Below the pieces are notes generated by a model. It made no database searches. It was not told where the DNA came from and worked only from the letters and a program-made list of their open reading frames with translations. 64,000 bases of DNA from Jaapia argillacea MUCL 33604. Taxonomy: Eukaryota > Basidiomycota > Agaricomycetes > Jaapiales > Jaapiaceae. A program made the translations under genes and the position numbers. Below, piece by piece: positions 11,124-24,399 of the stretch. Within the stretch, counting starts at the first letter, position 1. The number at the start of each line of letters is the position of its first letter. The stretch spans positions 786,728 through 850,727 of the forward strand of contig KL197714.1 of the NCBI GenBank assembly GCA_000697665.1, written 5' to 3'.

Positions 11124-13474
11124 TCAGAACAGCTCATCATCAACATGCTTGTAATTCTTCGACTGATCCCAATACCCCGCCAACTTCGTGCCCAGAACCT
11201 CCTTCGCGGACGAGTCCGTCGGACAACTCTTCGGCTTGAAGTTACTGAACACCCTATCCCGAATATCTCCCTCCCACACCAAGTCACACCTATTATCATC
11301 CAAAGGGATAACTTCCTCCGGTTCCTCTGGCACCACAGCTTTGGCCTTCCCTTTACCGCCATCTTCATCTTCTCCATCCTCGCCGTCAGCGTCGGCCTCG
11401 TCGACACCGCGAGCGCGAGCAGTTTCGGTCCAGACGATACGATGAAGCATCAAACGCTTGTAGTTCCGAACAAACTTGGGGGCTCCTTCTACATAAACCA
11501 TGGAGAAGGATGGGTGGAAGATGCAGACGCCCGTCAGATTCATCTGCTCCGCATTCTTGCGTACTTTGAATCGATGCGAGGGGTCCGAAAGAGTTTTGAC
11601 CCTGACGAAGGCTGAGATCAGTGTCTTCGAAATGAGCGCAGGTGAAGAAAAACGTACTTGAAAACAGCAGCACAAAGCCCCTTCTTTTCCTCCTCAGCCT
11701 TCTTGGTCTCGATCTTCTCTCTCCTCTGTTCATCAGTCAACTTCCGCTCGGAGTTCATCTTCTCGTGCTGATGCTTGCGTATGGCCACTTCTCTGCGTAC
11801 CCGGGCCTCGACCTTGGTCGGGTCTTGGACGGCGTCGGACGTTAGTACTTTCATCAAGTTGGCGAGTCGTACTAGGGGGAGAGGTATGTCAGCATATGAG
11901 TTTATGAGGAGTGAACGAAATTAGACCTTTTGGCGCATCAGGCGGGATTAAACCCATTCGGATACGGTCCCTCTTGTCTTGCAATTCCGCCTGTCGTCGC
12001 TGCTTCCTCATCTTCTTTTGCTCCTGTAATATCCGTAATGAGACATGATAGTGCAAAGTATCAGAAGAGATATCAGACCTTTTTGGTAAGTTTAAGGGGT
12101 TTGAGGACCGCCTTATTCTTATCGGCGGGTGCGGGTATGGGAATTGGATGCTGAATGTAAAGGGTGACCGGCGAGTTGGAGTTCCGGATGTTCAGGTGCT
12201 CTACACCCATGAGCAAATCGTCATAGGATTTATTCGGCAACAACGCAACATCCCACCACTCGGCGTCGGGAGGAGCATCACGCTGTGAAAGATTATCAGC
12301 ATTCTCCACCAATGCAGCTCAGGTTGGAGACGACATACCCGAATATTTTTCTCGAGAGTCTCAAATTCGGTGTCCAATCCCGCCTTACGTGCACTCTCAG
12401 CAATCCTCTGCTTGAGTTCTTCAAGCTGAGCATCTTGTCTCAGTTGGTTGCCCAAGGCGACGTACTTGCCCTTCTGGTTGAACCTGAAGTTTCGCCCGAC
12501 GCGCTCTTTCGGAGCACCATCGAAGAGGCCATCCTTTGGCGTTGGGGCAGAGGCGTACGGATTAGACTTGGTTTCTGTGATAGGCATCGGCGTGGGCGCA
12601 GGTGGTGGGGTGGGAGCATTACGGATGTTGGCCTGGACCAAAGGTGAGCGTCCAATGACGATCCTTCCTGTAAGAAACTCACCTTGATCGTCGCAAACTT
12701 TGGCTGCATGGGTTTGTAACGATCCTTTTTGGATTGAGGCGCACTTGGAGCGCTATCCAACAACAGTGGATGAGCAGCCATCTTCAGGCCCGCACCCTGC
12801 TGAGCTGGCTCGGCAGGACGGTTCTTCTTCGTTTGTGGAAGGGTCTATGAGAACCATAGTTAGTTGAGGAGCCAATGATAATGAAAGGCAGCAATACCAT
12901 GTACGGATTATCCTTTACGGCGAGCTTCGTCTGGGCATCTGCAACTCGGCGCTTAGCTTCTGCGACTCGGCGAGCGAGGTCTGGATCCAGAGCGGGGGAT
13001 GGTGAATGAGAGCTGGCCCCGGAGGTGGGAGTGGCAATTGCAGGGGTTGAAGCAGCGGGAGTAGTGGGGGCTGAAGGGCGAGGAGTCGGAGTGACATTGA
13101 GACTGCCCTTCTGACTCATAGCAGCCAGTTTGGCAGCAATCTCTTGTCGCTTCTTAAGGACTTCCGCAGACAGCTGTACGACTTGGATCAGTCAAGACTC
13201 AGTTTGAGACACTCTGCAGACTCACTGATGGACTTCCACTACCTCCGTTGGATGACGTCTGAGGGTGCAAGAAGAGTTATAGAGAAGAAGTCAGAAGGAT
13301 TGCAAAGATGATATTCACCTTGGAAAGAGAAGAAACTGGGACTCACAGTATCGCTACAGGAGAAAGACAGTCAGCTATGACCAGTTTAGATAAAGATAAT
13401 AGGTGGACTGACCTCCTCATCTTCTTCGCCACTGGGCTGTCGCCGTTCTCCAACTGCCGTTTCCTGTCAGTCAT
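11124..13474 (-). CDS. PRP3: U4/U6 small nuclear ribonucleoprotein Prp3
   Basis: Component of the U4/U6-U5 tri-snRNP that binds U4/U6 snRNA in the nucleus and is needed for spliceosome activation. The start at 13474 gives MTDRKRQLENGDSPVAKKMR with a likely nuclear-localisation cluster, then several tiny exons (one encodes only SDT) before LSAEVLKKRQEIAAKLAAM. The central Prp3 domain includes PPDAEWWDVALLPNKSYDDL, LYIQHPIPIPAP and the basic helix VEARVRREVAIRKHQHEKM. The C-terminal DUF1115-type domain has LTGVCIFHPSFSMVYVEG, RLMLHRIVWTE, CDLVWEGDIRDRVFSNFK and a final YWDQSKNYKHVDDELF. A Glu/Asp-rich insert sits inside that domain. All expected blocks are present in order, so it looks complete. 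It is divergent from the mitochondrial L16 gene with only 117 bases between the start codons, suggesting a shared promoter. Confidence 0.92.
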
Positions 13475-13591
13475 GGCGTTCAGCTGGTCGTCGTCGCAGT
13501 TGTTCGTGGCGCTGAGGCAAACAGCAACGTCTGTGACTGTGCGTTGTGGTGACTTTCATATGGTCACACTCGGGTCACTGCTGTTTCTCTT
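13475..13591. promoter_or_regulatory. Divergent promoter between PRP3 and MRPL16
   Basis: Only 117 bases separate the ATG of PRP3 (minus, 13474) and that of MRPL16 (plus, 13592), so promoters of both must overlap or reach into the opposite 5' region. No clear TATA box is visible. The shared promoter is inferred from the spacing alone. Confidence 0.5.
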
Positions 13592-14431
13592 ATGTTTTCT
13601 TTTCTAACTTCGCCGTCCGTCTTAGCTGCCTTTCGGCCAACACTCGGTACTGCTCGAGCTGGCCCTTCGCCTGTCTTCAATGGTGGTGCTGTCAGGTTTC
13701 GTGCACAGCTCGCACCGCGAAAAGTCAAATTCATCAAGCGACACAAGGGTGTCATCCCGATCCCCATCGGAGGCTCCACCAAGGGAACAACACTTGCATT
13801 TGGCGAATGGGGCATACGAATAAAAGGTCCAGGAGTACGCTTGACCGCGAAACAACTGACCACTGCGGAGGAGGTTATAAAGAGGAAGATTAAGGTGGTC
13901 AAGGGCGCAAAGATATACTTGAGAGTCTTCCCCGATATTCCCGTTTGCATAAAGGTGTGTGGTCACCGGAGCGGAAACCCTTATAATAGCTGACACTGAC
14001 CGTGATGCCAGGGTAACGAAACACGTATGGGTAAAGGGAAGGGAACCTTCGAGTTCTGGGCAACACGGTCAGCGCAGTCTTTCGTGTCGTACGTGTTGAT
14101 TCTCATCGTCTCCATTGCAGAGTGCCGACAGGACGTGTCATCTTCGAGATTGGAGGACCTCCGATTCGAGAAGAGTTAGCCCGAGAAGGTCTGGTGCAAT
14201 GTACTCCATCCTACTCGTGTCTTTGCTGAGTTTTCCATCGCATCAGCCCTTCGTCAGGCAAGTAACCGGCTGCCAACAAAGATGGAGTTCATCAATCGCA
14301 GTGCTTTACCTCGTCTTGGCAATTTGTTGATTACACCCGACATGCCGATGCTCCCCGGGACAACGGCAGTTGTTCGTCAGCCTCCCCCTCCCATTCTTGA
14401 AGAACAACCTGGTTTGGGGGCATCATCGTAG
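13592..14431 (+). CDS. MRPL16: Mitochondrial large-subunit ribosomal protein uL16 (L16), 223 aa
   Basis: Structural protein of the mitochondrial large ribosomal subunit, near the tRNA and peptidyl-transferase region. Four exons: 13592-13954, 14012-14067, 14121-14188 and 14247-14431, all in phase. An N-terminal targeting-like stretch (MFSFLTSPSVLAAFRPTLG) precedes the L16 fold. Family hallmarks are PRKVKFIKRHKGVIPIPIGG, GEWGIRIKGPGVRLTAKQL, RMGKGKGTFEFWATR (the conserved MGKGKG loop), VIFEIGG and ALRQASNRLPTKMEFI. The length and motif order match fungal MRPL16. The upstream neighbour is PRP3 in head-to-head arrangement. Confidence 0.93.
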
Positions 14432-15007
14432 ACATAATCGTAGACAAGCTGTTTCTTACATACATTAGCACACCGACAAACTTGCCAATGTCCACGAATG
14501 TTCTCTCAGTCTTCTATGTCTAGATTGCCCACTACTCAGACTCGGACTTGCCAGAACTGCTAGATAACAACATATATTCCGCAGGGCTGGCTTTATCTTG
14601 AGCCGGAGAACTCTTCTAAGTCTGCTTGACGTTCTCGCCTCCAGTTCAAGTCCTCTATCTATCTCTCACATGCACCCATACTTCAGGCTAGACCGAGCAC
14701 ATATGAGCAATGACTCCCTCGGAACGGTACCTACTTACCAAAGATCTTATGAAAGTTATCGAAACGACTCTCGAACCTAGCAGCGATAATCAATGTCGTA
14801 GAGGTGAGTTGGCCGTTTGTAGGACTTGTCGCAGTATCTCATGACCTGACCCATGGTTTACGCACCAGCCCAGCCCATTCCTCCTGTCATCGACTGGATG
14901 ACGTGCCCTCATCATGTCTCGGTATAAAGTTATGGGGAACTGCTTGATCTTCCGCCAGGAGTCCCTCCTCCATATCATCCCATCCCTACTGCAGTTACCC
15001 CGTCGCT
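14432..15007. other. Intergenic region between MRPL16 and the glutamate decarboxylase gene
   Basis: About 576 bases holding the MRPL16 3' UTR and the promoter of the next plus-strand gene. Short frames in it have no family resemblance. Confidence 0.5.
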
Positions 15008-17335
15008 ATGCCGCTCTCTAGACACAGTGAGTTATCATCCCTTCTCCTTGAATCGGATGATGGACGATTGTGTATCATCACAGTCAACGCCGACGAGATC
15101 ATTGAGAAATCCAAGGATCATCCTCATCGGAAACACTCCAGTTCCTTCAACATCTCTCAACACCAATCCTGGTTCCGCGATGAAGAAGGGGCTGGAGTAC
15201 CAAAGTACACCATACCTGAATCCGGGATTAACTCCAAGGCTGCATACCAAGTGAGTGGATCCTCGTATGTCCAGTCGCCCATAAGTCCTTACTCATTTCA
15301 TATAGCTCATTCATGACGAGACACTTCTGGACGGGAATCCCACATTGAACCTTGCATCGTAAGTTTGGTTTCCATCCCGGGAGCTAATACTGACCGATAG
15401 ATCCTCAGTTTCGTTCACACGTGGATGCCTGTTGAGGGAGAGAAGCTAATCATGGAGAACATCAACAAGAACGCAGTCGACCTCGATGAGTATCCCGCTA
15501 CGCAGATCATCCACAACCGTTGCATCTCAATGAGTGCGTGCCCTGTAACCCCCTCCCTCGTGCAAACACTTAACACGCTCGTTCACGTAGTCGCCGATTT
15601 GTGGAAGGCACCGAAAGATAGTAAGGTGATTGGCACCGCGACATGTGGGTCATCCGAAGCCATCATGCTCGGCGGTCTCGCCATGAAAAAGAACTGGCAA
15701 GAGAAGAGGAAAGCTGCTGGCAAAGACTACTTCCATCCTAATATCGTGTTCGGTGCGAACGCCCAAGTTGCTCTGGAAAAGTTTGCTCGGTACGTCAAAC
15801 AAATCCTCCCAAGGAACTTCACACTTACCCCTCTCATTTTGACAGGTACTGGGACGTTGAAGCTCGTCTCGTCCCTGTTCGAGCACACACTGACTTCGTG
15901 ATGGACCCTAAGGACGCCTTGCAATTCATCGACGAGGACACGATTGGAGTCATTGTTATCTTTGGGAGTACCTACACCGGTCATTTTGAAGACGTCAAGC
16001 AAATGTCTGACCTACGTATGAACTACATTCGTCTCATCCTTCGCCCGAACCCTACTGAGCTATTTATCTGATTGTTAGTTGACGATTTACACTCGCGGAC
16101 CGGACTTGATATACCGATCCACGTTGACGCTGCATCCGGTGGCTTTTTTGCGCCATTTGCCTACCCCAACCACCAGTGGGCCTTTGATGTTCCTCGTGTC
16201 CAATCAATCAACGCGTCCGGCCATAAATTCGGATTGGTCTACGCTGGACTCGGTTGGGTTTTATGGAAGGATGAGAACATGCTACATAAGGATCTTATCT
16301 TCGAACTGCGTACGTCTTCGCTGTGACTCCGATCTAACAGAAAACTCACCTTCATCGATACAGATTACCTAGGGAGCACCGAGTACTCGTTTACGCTCAA
16401 CTTTTCCAAACCTGCATACCCCATTCTTGCTCAAATGTTCAATTTCTTGAACCTGGGCATGGATGGTTACACGAGAATCTCTCGAAAAAGTCTCAGGAAT
16501 GCGAGGTTGTTGAGTCGTGCTCTCGAACACACTTATTTCCATGTAAGCTCCGTTCATCGTGACTTATCAACGGCCTAAGACTAGTAACTAGGTTCTGAGT
16601 CACATTCACCGGCCAGCCAACGGGAGTAGCCTCATGGAAAAGGTGAAAGAGACCGTTCAACAGATCGAAGATCAAGTGGAGGGAAGTGACGACCCAACTT
16701 CCTACAAAATGGGCTTGCCTGTCGTGTCTTTCCGGTCCGTCATCACGTCCTGGTCCATCGACCATTTGCTTAGAGACGCAGATTCAAGGATGAAATTAAG
16801 GAACAATATCCTCATCTCCAACAAGGGTGGATACAAGTAGATCTCGCCCATTTTTTCCCGTTAATTTGCATCTCATTCACCCACGCAGGCGATGCTCAGA
16901 ACGAAAGGATGGATTGTTCCTAACTACAACGCTCCGAAAAATGAGGAAAAAACCGAACTTCTTCGAGTTGTTGGTGCGTATTTCAGCCGCCGTCTGACTG
17001 CTGCAGCTTACCCCTCCCCAGTGAGAGAAAGTCTCAGTGGGGATCTCGTCGAACGGCTTATCGTTGATATCCTCGACATCACAGACGCCCTTACCAGTAC
17101 GTTGCCCCTTTATCCCACTCTCCATATATTATTCTAGCGTGTCTCTGCGGAGCATTAACACCGATATGTTGTGTTGATAGGTGAAACCGACACTTCCATC
17201 ATGATGGGAAGTGCCACGGCGTACCGGGGTATTCACCAGCCTGACAAGGAGCACGGTCGACCTGATAGTGGAAACTTTGGAGCTGCAAAGGGAGTCGAAA
17301 AGATGGGACAATCGGGGTGGGCCAAGCAATGTTGA
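15008..17335 (+). CDS. GAD1: Glutamate decarboxylase (PLP-dependent)
   Basis: Converts L-glutamate to GABA and CO2 in the cytosol, the entry step of the GABA shunt. The first exon is tiny (MPLSRH plus one base); a 53-base intron then joins to [20 protein letters not shown]. Later exons give [37 protein letters not shown] (PLP phosphate-binding region), [12 protein letters not shown] (Asp that pairs with the PLP ring nitrogen), and [18 protein letters not shown], whose Lys in GHKFG forms the Schiff base. The C-terminus ([14 protein letters not shown]) resembles other fungal GADs. I count about ten exons. All key residues are present, so it looks functional. It converges on the S-adenosylhomocysteine hydrolase gene. 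Confidence 0.93.
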
Positions 17336-17776
17336 CCTAACCAACCGAGCACTGATTGCAAGAGATTCGCCGCTGCTGAGTTCGCCGGTCATGGGTTGTG
17401 AAGATATTTGTTCGACCACGTAGATCGGTAGATAATCTTCTTCTCGAATTGGAATTCTTCACCCTGGGCGACTCAGAGGTTCAAGGTGCGATCAAGCGCA
17501 ATGCGTTATATGCGTGTAATACTTTACAGATGTGTCTGCAATCCATCAACTAAATCTCCCCCTCAGTGGCGGACAACGTGGCCAGAGGCACAACCCAAGT
17601 CCCACTGACCTCCTCCTCGTCCACGACCAAGAGCGTTGAAACTCCTTTTAATCCAACTACCGTCGCCACCAGAAGGGACGTTAAAGATCCCATTCTCCCG
17701 TTGTGTTTTGTGGTGAGGGCGCGTTGAGGCCGTCGACGTCATGGACGTCTAATAATTAGGGAGAATGAGGTTTCGC
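17336..17776. other. Intergenic region between convergent genes
   Basis: About 440 bases between the stop codons of the convergent GAD and S-adenosylhomocysteine hydrolase genes; it should hold both 3' UTRs. No gene is seen. Confidence 0.5.
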
Positions 17777-19630
<1,854 letters not shown>

Positions 19631-19846
19631 AGTGAAAATTGGGACGGGGGCAAGGGAGTTGGTGGAGGAAAAGAAAGAGGGTGAGACGATTTCAGATGGA
19701 AATTGAGGGCAGCTTTTTATCAGTTCAGACACGTGGGATTCGCCTGCCGCTTCGGATGCTTCCTTCTTGCTTCCCTCCTTGATACCTCCACCTCGCTTTC
19801 AGTCAGTCGGATTTAGGACGGACTGCAAAGCTCACCCGTGTCCTAA
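19631..19846. promoter_or_regulatory. Divergent promoter between SAH1 and the SOM1-like gene
   Basis: 216 bases separate the two start codons. The region contains CT-rich tracts but no TATA box that I can see. A shared promoter is inferred from the head-to-head spacing. Confidence 0.4.
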
Positions 19847-20273
19847 ATGTCCCAATCGGATGTGCCATCAGGCAAGAAATGTCGAATCGCTGAGATTGTG
19901 CAGTACACTTGTGAGCTGGAGAACCAGGAATCAGGTTCCCCGCAGGTTCATTGCTTTCCGATCCCAAGAATTTTTAGAATGTGAGCCTCCGGTTCCCCCA
20001 AAGATCGCTACTCTGTCACTAATTCCACCTTCTGTACATCATAGATGTCCCGGTAGACCAGCGGTTGAAATCACGAAACTGGTCAACGTCAATATGAGGA
20101 CTGGCGAGGTCGACATTCCCCCAGAAACCAGGTCGGATCGCAGTCTTGTTTGAGGCTCTCAGGATATGCTGAACTCCACCGTTCTACCTCCCAGCCAAAA
20201 TTTACCCAAGGCAAAGCCATGGCGAGATATCATTCGATACGACCAGCCATTGGAACAGCAAACCGATCAATAG
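19847..20273 (+). CDS. SOM1: Som1-like mitochondrial inner membrane peptidase subunit, 99 aa
   Basis: Small Cys-rich protein resembling Som1, the partner of Imp1/Imp2 in the inner membrane peptidase that trims intermembrane-space proteins. Three exons in phase: 19847-19980, 20045-20131 and 20195-20273. The pattern CRIAEIVQYTCELE, then VHCFPIPRIFRIC, matches my recollection of yeast Som1 (CRLKELVQWEC, then VCSPFKRLFEHC): same four cysteines and the same spacing of the VQ and RxF residues. The basidiomycete form continues with GRPAVEITKLVNVN and ends in KPWRDIIRYDQP. The start was chosen at the first ATG before the Cys block. If the last donor is not used, reading runs on to a stop at 20152, but the spliced tail is the better protein. 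The assignment rests on motif matching, not a database search. Confidence 0.75.
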
Positions 20274-20537
20274 TCTTCGGAAGCGTTTCCTCGCTCTCTC
20301 GTTGCATGGCAATCGTTCCAGGCGCAGATGCGATTCTTGTCATATTATATGACATCCGTCTGCCTAGTGCTCCGCCTCCGGTTCAAGCTGGCGGTGCTCG
20401 AAACAATTAACAATACGTAAATCCTTTTCCGACGAACTCTGTCAATATATATTGTGATGAGATGTTGCAATACAGTTTAGCTGTGTGCTACGTGAGCTGA
20501 TAATAAATACGTGTCTACCCTAGTACCCTACATCCGT
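20274..20537. other. Intergenic region between convergent genes
   Basis: 264 bases, AT-richer toward the right, between the convergent SOM1-like gene and the minus-strand gene ending at 20538; likely 3' UTRs. Confidence 0.4.
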
Positions 20538-21641
20538 TTATCGACGTTCATCACTTTTCACTTTGCGAGCAGAAGAGGCGGCTGCGTTCCGCGCCTTAGC
20601 CTCCCAGACCTGGTGTCCCTCGCCTTCTACCCACCCTCCGGTGGTTGGATCCCTCTCGAAATCACCATCCCGATACCCATACCGTTGCTGAAGCAAGCGG
20701 AGTAAAGGGTTACGCAACGCAGGGTCCATACGGACGCTATCTCCTGGAAGATAACCGCCGACTTCATGGCGGGCGAGGCTTTCCTCGAACAGGGCCTCCT
20801 CGTAGGTGCAGCCACAGTTCATATACCCGGGTGGCGCTCCTCTTGGGGGATAAAGCCGTCTCTCCCGTCGGGAATCATGCCACGAACAAAGCGCGTTCCC
20901 CGCTCGATTGAGGGAGCAAAACATCCTGATGCGAGTGTCTGTCCGTGCTCTCAAGGATGCTTCAAACGAGGGTGAAGAAGGTGCAGACTCGGCTCCGGTG
21001 GATGAACTCGGGGAACTATGGGCTGTGGCTGAGTTGGCACTCTCCAACTCCCTCACCCGGTTTCGTAGGTGTCGAATCTCCGCCACCAGCTGCTCTCTGC
21101 TGGGCTGCGATGAGCGGCTACTTGATGGAGCGAAGTCGGGAGGTACTTGTGCCGAGTGTGCCGAGTGCGACGACGTGTACGCGTTCCCCGACATAGAATA
21201 AGAGTGTCCAGGTGCGGTGGAGCGAGACCTCTGGACTGGGTCATACACTTGGCCAGAGTAAGAGGAAAGTAGGGCGGCGGGATCGGAGGGCATCTGCATA
21301 TTGGGATATGAAGGTTGAGCGTAGCCATATGCCGAGTATTGTTCCTCGGTATTCGGCGCAACGAACATCTCCGGAGACGGCATCGAAGGAGGTGCCCCAT
21401 GAATCGGCCCAGAAAGGCCGTCAAATCCCTGCCCAATCTGTGATTGTGAACTAACGCGTTGGTTCCAAGAAGCCCTGAGGTGGGATTGAGGGTCAATTGT
21501 CAAGGTTAGCCTGGGTGAGGGTACATACTGTCCGGGATGCGAAGATATGTGAGTGGCACCCATCGCCCCGCTCAAGCTTGACGTTGAGGATGAAGACGGC
21601 CTGGGGTTTACAGGGGGTTGCTGCGATTGACGGCGATGCAT
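20538..21641 (-). CDS. Conserved fungal protein of unknown function with Cys/Trp-rich C-terminal domain
   Basis: No function is known to me, but the C-terminal block looks like a domain I associate with many basidiomycete proteins. Exons 21529-21641 and 20538-21474 join across a 54-base intron (GTATGT donor, CAG acceptor) so that SSHPGQ continues ASWNQRVSSQ; reading through without splicing also stays open and adds 18 residues. The N-terminal 220 residues are Ser/Pro/Gln-rich and probably disordered. A short predicted coiled coil (QLVAEIRHLRNRVRELESAN) lies in the middle. The C-terminal domain holds MFCSLNRAGNALCSWHDSRR, PPGYMNCGCTYEEALFEESL and LLRLLQQRYGYRDGDFERDP; its four Cys and the His could bind metal. 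The coiled coil plus this domain suggests a nuclear or regulatory role, which is inference. Confidence 0.75.
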   Translation of the reverse strand: MHRRQSQQPPVNPRPSSSSTSSLSGAMGATHISSHPGQYVPSPRLTLTIDPQSHLRASWNQRVSSQSQIGQGFDGLSGPIHGAPPSMPSPEMFVAPNTEEQYSAYGYAQPSYPNMQMPSDPAALLSSYSGQVYDPVQRSRSTAPGHSYSMSGNAYTSSHSAHSAQVPPDFAPSSSRSSQPSREQLVAEIRHLRNRVRELESANSATAHSSPSSSTGAESAPSSPSFEASLRARTDTRIRMFCSLNRAGNALCSWHDSRRERRLYPPRGAPPGYMNCGCTYEEALFEESLARHEVGGYLPGDSVRMDPALRNPLLRLLQQRYGYRDGDFERDPTTGGWVEGEGHQVWEAKARNAAASSARKVKSDERR

Positions 21642-23383
21642 CCTGTATAACGAAGAACAGCTTGGTCAAGTCACGATTCTTTATCGGTATCAGAGTGGGG
21701 GACTCACCTCGAACAAATATTTCGGAAATGTCGTCGATGACACAAGGACCCAGAGTATGATAATATCTGAGAGGGATTTGATGTCCGGTGAGGAAACATG
21801 GGCTCTTGGGGTGAGGTTTATACAGGAGGGGAGGGTTGAATTAGCGCGCATGGCTGTGCAGCTTCAAGAAAGGCAAGTTCGCCCAATTGTCCCACATAGA
21901 TGGTAGGAATAAAGGCGTTCAGTTGTGCAGATGCGCGGATATCAAAATTGTGACGACGTGGAAGTACCCATCACCATGCCTTGACATCCCAAGAAAGACT
22001 TGATGGACTGTGAGCCTGTGATTAGTCCGAGAGATGAGGCTATCCTCACCTTTATCACTTTGGGAAAGTATCGCAAAAGAATTATTGCATGGGGCCTGAT
22101 CAAATTTCGTTAAGCGCAGACGTGATACAGACCAACTGTACGAGTTGACTCGATGGGTGTGCACAAACGCAAGCAGGGTAGGATTAGAGACCACTCTCCG
22201 CGGGGATAGTGGACTCCATGGTCCATCGCGAGGGGCTGCTTGTTTCAACTGACACGGCCTGCTGCTGGGTCATGGAGGTATCATCTTCGTCGTGTTGACC
22301 TGAGAAGCAACTGAAGTGCCATTGAAAATCCTAGAAAGGGAATCGCTTCGCCATTTGCGGTGGTGAGAAACTTTGACACAGCCTCAAGGACCTACCGAAA
22401 ACAAAACAAAGTCTTTCTGTCCTTGTCACTGACTTGGTCATATTACAATCTTGACTCTCTGCTCTCCCATCACATCCATACGCCCATTCCCAGTTCGACA
22501 GGTGAATGAGACAGTGACGACCCTAAATTTCTGCGTGAAGACATCTGCCCCATCATGTTGGCTTGATCCTATTGATGATTCCCATCGCCAGTGGGATTGC
22601 CTTGGGGTCAGCCTTGATAATATAAGGACGTCATCTATTCCACTCTCCGACCGCTGGGCCGCGCCGGTTATGAGAGGAGTACGAAAATTATCAAAAGGTG
22701 GGCTTGGGGTTTCCGTCGACAATGCTATGTCGTGACGGCAGGCATTGCGAAGGCCTGTGGTATCTGGAAATTCTCTCGGACAAACGTCCGCGGTCACGAA
22801 ATGGTTTCGCTTCTGCCATTCATCATATATCCCGTACCATCGGGGATGCTATGGTTTCGCAGGTCCTGTTTGTTCTCGAGAGTGTTGTGGTCAGCGGGAG
22901 CGTCGAGGGAGTTCCGTGTTCGACGCAATGATCTGCCACGTCTAACGCCGTATGAAGGGTCGATCCTCCCGAGAGGGCCCAAAGTAGGACTCATCATGGT
23001 GATACCCACGGCATCTTGTACGGGGATCTATGATTAGGTCGGTCATCATGATTAGATTGACGCCGCAGCCGAACTGAGGTGAGATGCTGGCTCAGGTTAG
23101 GAGCATCAACCATCACCTGGAACCCCATTGAGTTGAACACCTTCGATGAGTGGTATGAATAACCTAGCCATGCTGTGATGAACCGTGGCGTCCACGGGAT
23201 CCGTTGCATGGGCCCGACTTCCAAAGTTCCGAGTTTTGAGAGTGGGTCCTGTGATCCGTTCACAATAGCCGTTGAATCGGAGGACTGCCACCGAATGCAA
23301 AATTACCAAGTGACTTCGAACGGGCCCAGGGAAAGGCACAAAAGATTTGCATGATCGGGCGATATGAGGGATACAATTGATGA
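21642..23383. other. Region without a supported gene
   Basis: About 1.7 kb. Open frames on both strands are under 120 codons, overlap each other and show no family resemblance. I saw no retroelement or transposase motif. It may hold the promoter of the 21641 gene, a non-coding transcript, or a decayed gene. Confidence 0.35.
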
Positions 23384-24390
23384 TTACGAAGCGTAAGAAT
23401 ATTTTCCCCCCTTCTCGAGGGCCTACGAAACACAACTATCAGAGCCTAAATAAGGAATAATGAAACCGTAAGACAAACCCTCTTGTACGCCGGCCTGAAA
23501 TGTCCTGGTTAACTCCGACGATAGCTATGTACAGCAACCTCAACAGAGCTCACCTCTCATCAATCCGCTTGACATATTGTTCGGTCAGTGGACCGATGCT
23601 CCCACTTCCCCCTCGGGATTGTAACGCTTCGAGGGGAAACGACATCATGAAATCGGCGGCGGTCGGGTGGTCGCCACCCGCTAACCAGTCACCACCTCTC
23701 TCCAGATGTGCCTCAATCTTCAACGCGGAGATCAGAACGGGGAAGTGTGAACAATCTGAAAGTCCCACGAACAAACTTGCAGTGATTCTTGATTCCTGGA
23801 TCTATCAGGTGTGCAGCGAGGCCACCGAAGATGGGCTTGAGTAAAGGCCTCAACAATAATGGCGCTTTCTGGGGTATGAGGGTGAACATGAGCTTGTTGA
23901 CGAGGAGCGGCATGAGTGATCCCTCTGCGTAGTGGACAACTGTGGTGGGAAGGTGGATTTCATGAAGATTCAGGTCAAGACGGACACTCACAATAGAAAT
24001 TGTCCAGCTTGCCAGTCTCCGGCGGGTCTGCGCGACCATTCCCATATTTCTGGATGATATACTCTAGGAACAAATTGTCAGGAAAGATTTTCAGTCATAG
24101 TGAACTCGCGGAATGCCCACCGATAATGGCGCCACTCTCTGCTAAAGTAACATCACCATCTGTGATGACAGGTGCCTTTCCCAACGGATGTAGGTCGCGA
24201 TATTCGTCTGGGGCTAGCATTTCCGGGGTACGGTGGTATAATTTCAATTCATAAGGTAACTCCAATTCCTCCTAATCATCGATTTTCAAAGTGGTCACAA
24301 ACGCTAGATGAAGGAGACGGACCAACAGCCATAAGATTCTCTGAGAACGAGAATGTTCAGGTGGTGCAAAACCAGGTTCGAGCGTTTATC
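23384..24390 (-). CDS. Glutathione S-transferase (N-terminus uncertain)
   Basis: Cytosolic-type glutathione transferase: thioredoxin-like N-domain, helical C-domain. Spliced blocks run SRSQRILWLL, EELELPYELKLYHRTPEML, DLHPLGKAPVITDGDVTLAE followed by SGAIIG (the E-S pair that binds glutathione's gamma-glutamate), YIIQKYGNGRADPPETGKLD, HYAEGSLMPLLVNKL, HLERGGDWLAGGDHPTAADF (N-capping motif of the C-domain), RIDERPAYKR and a last mini-exon ALEKGGKYSYAS ending at 23384. The expected start region, a HHLN motif just before SRSQ, is readable near 24350 but in a frame shifted by one base from SRSQ. So either the first exon is spliced in a way I could not resolve, or there is a one-base error or true frameshift. 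The right-hand boundary is therefore approximate. Two donors are the unusual GTCCGT and GTTTGT types. Confidence 0.78.
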
Positions 24391-24399
24391 TGGATGTGA

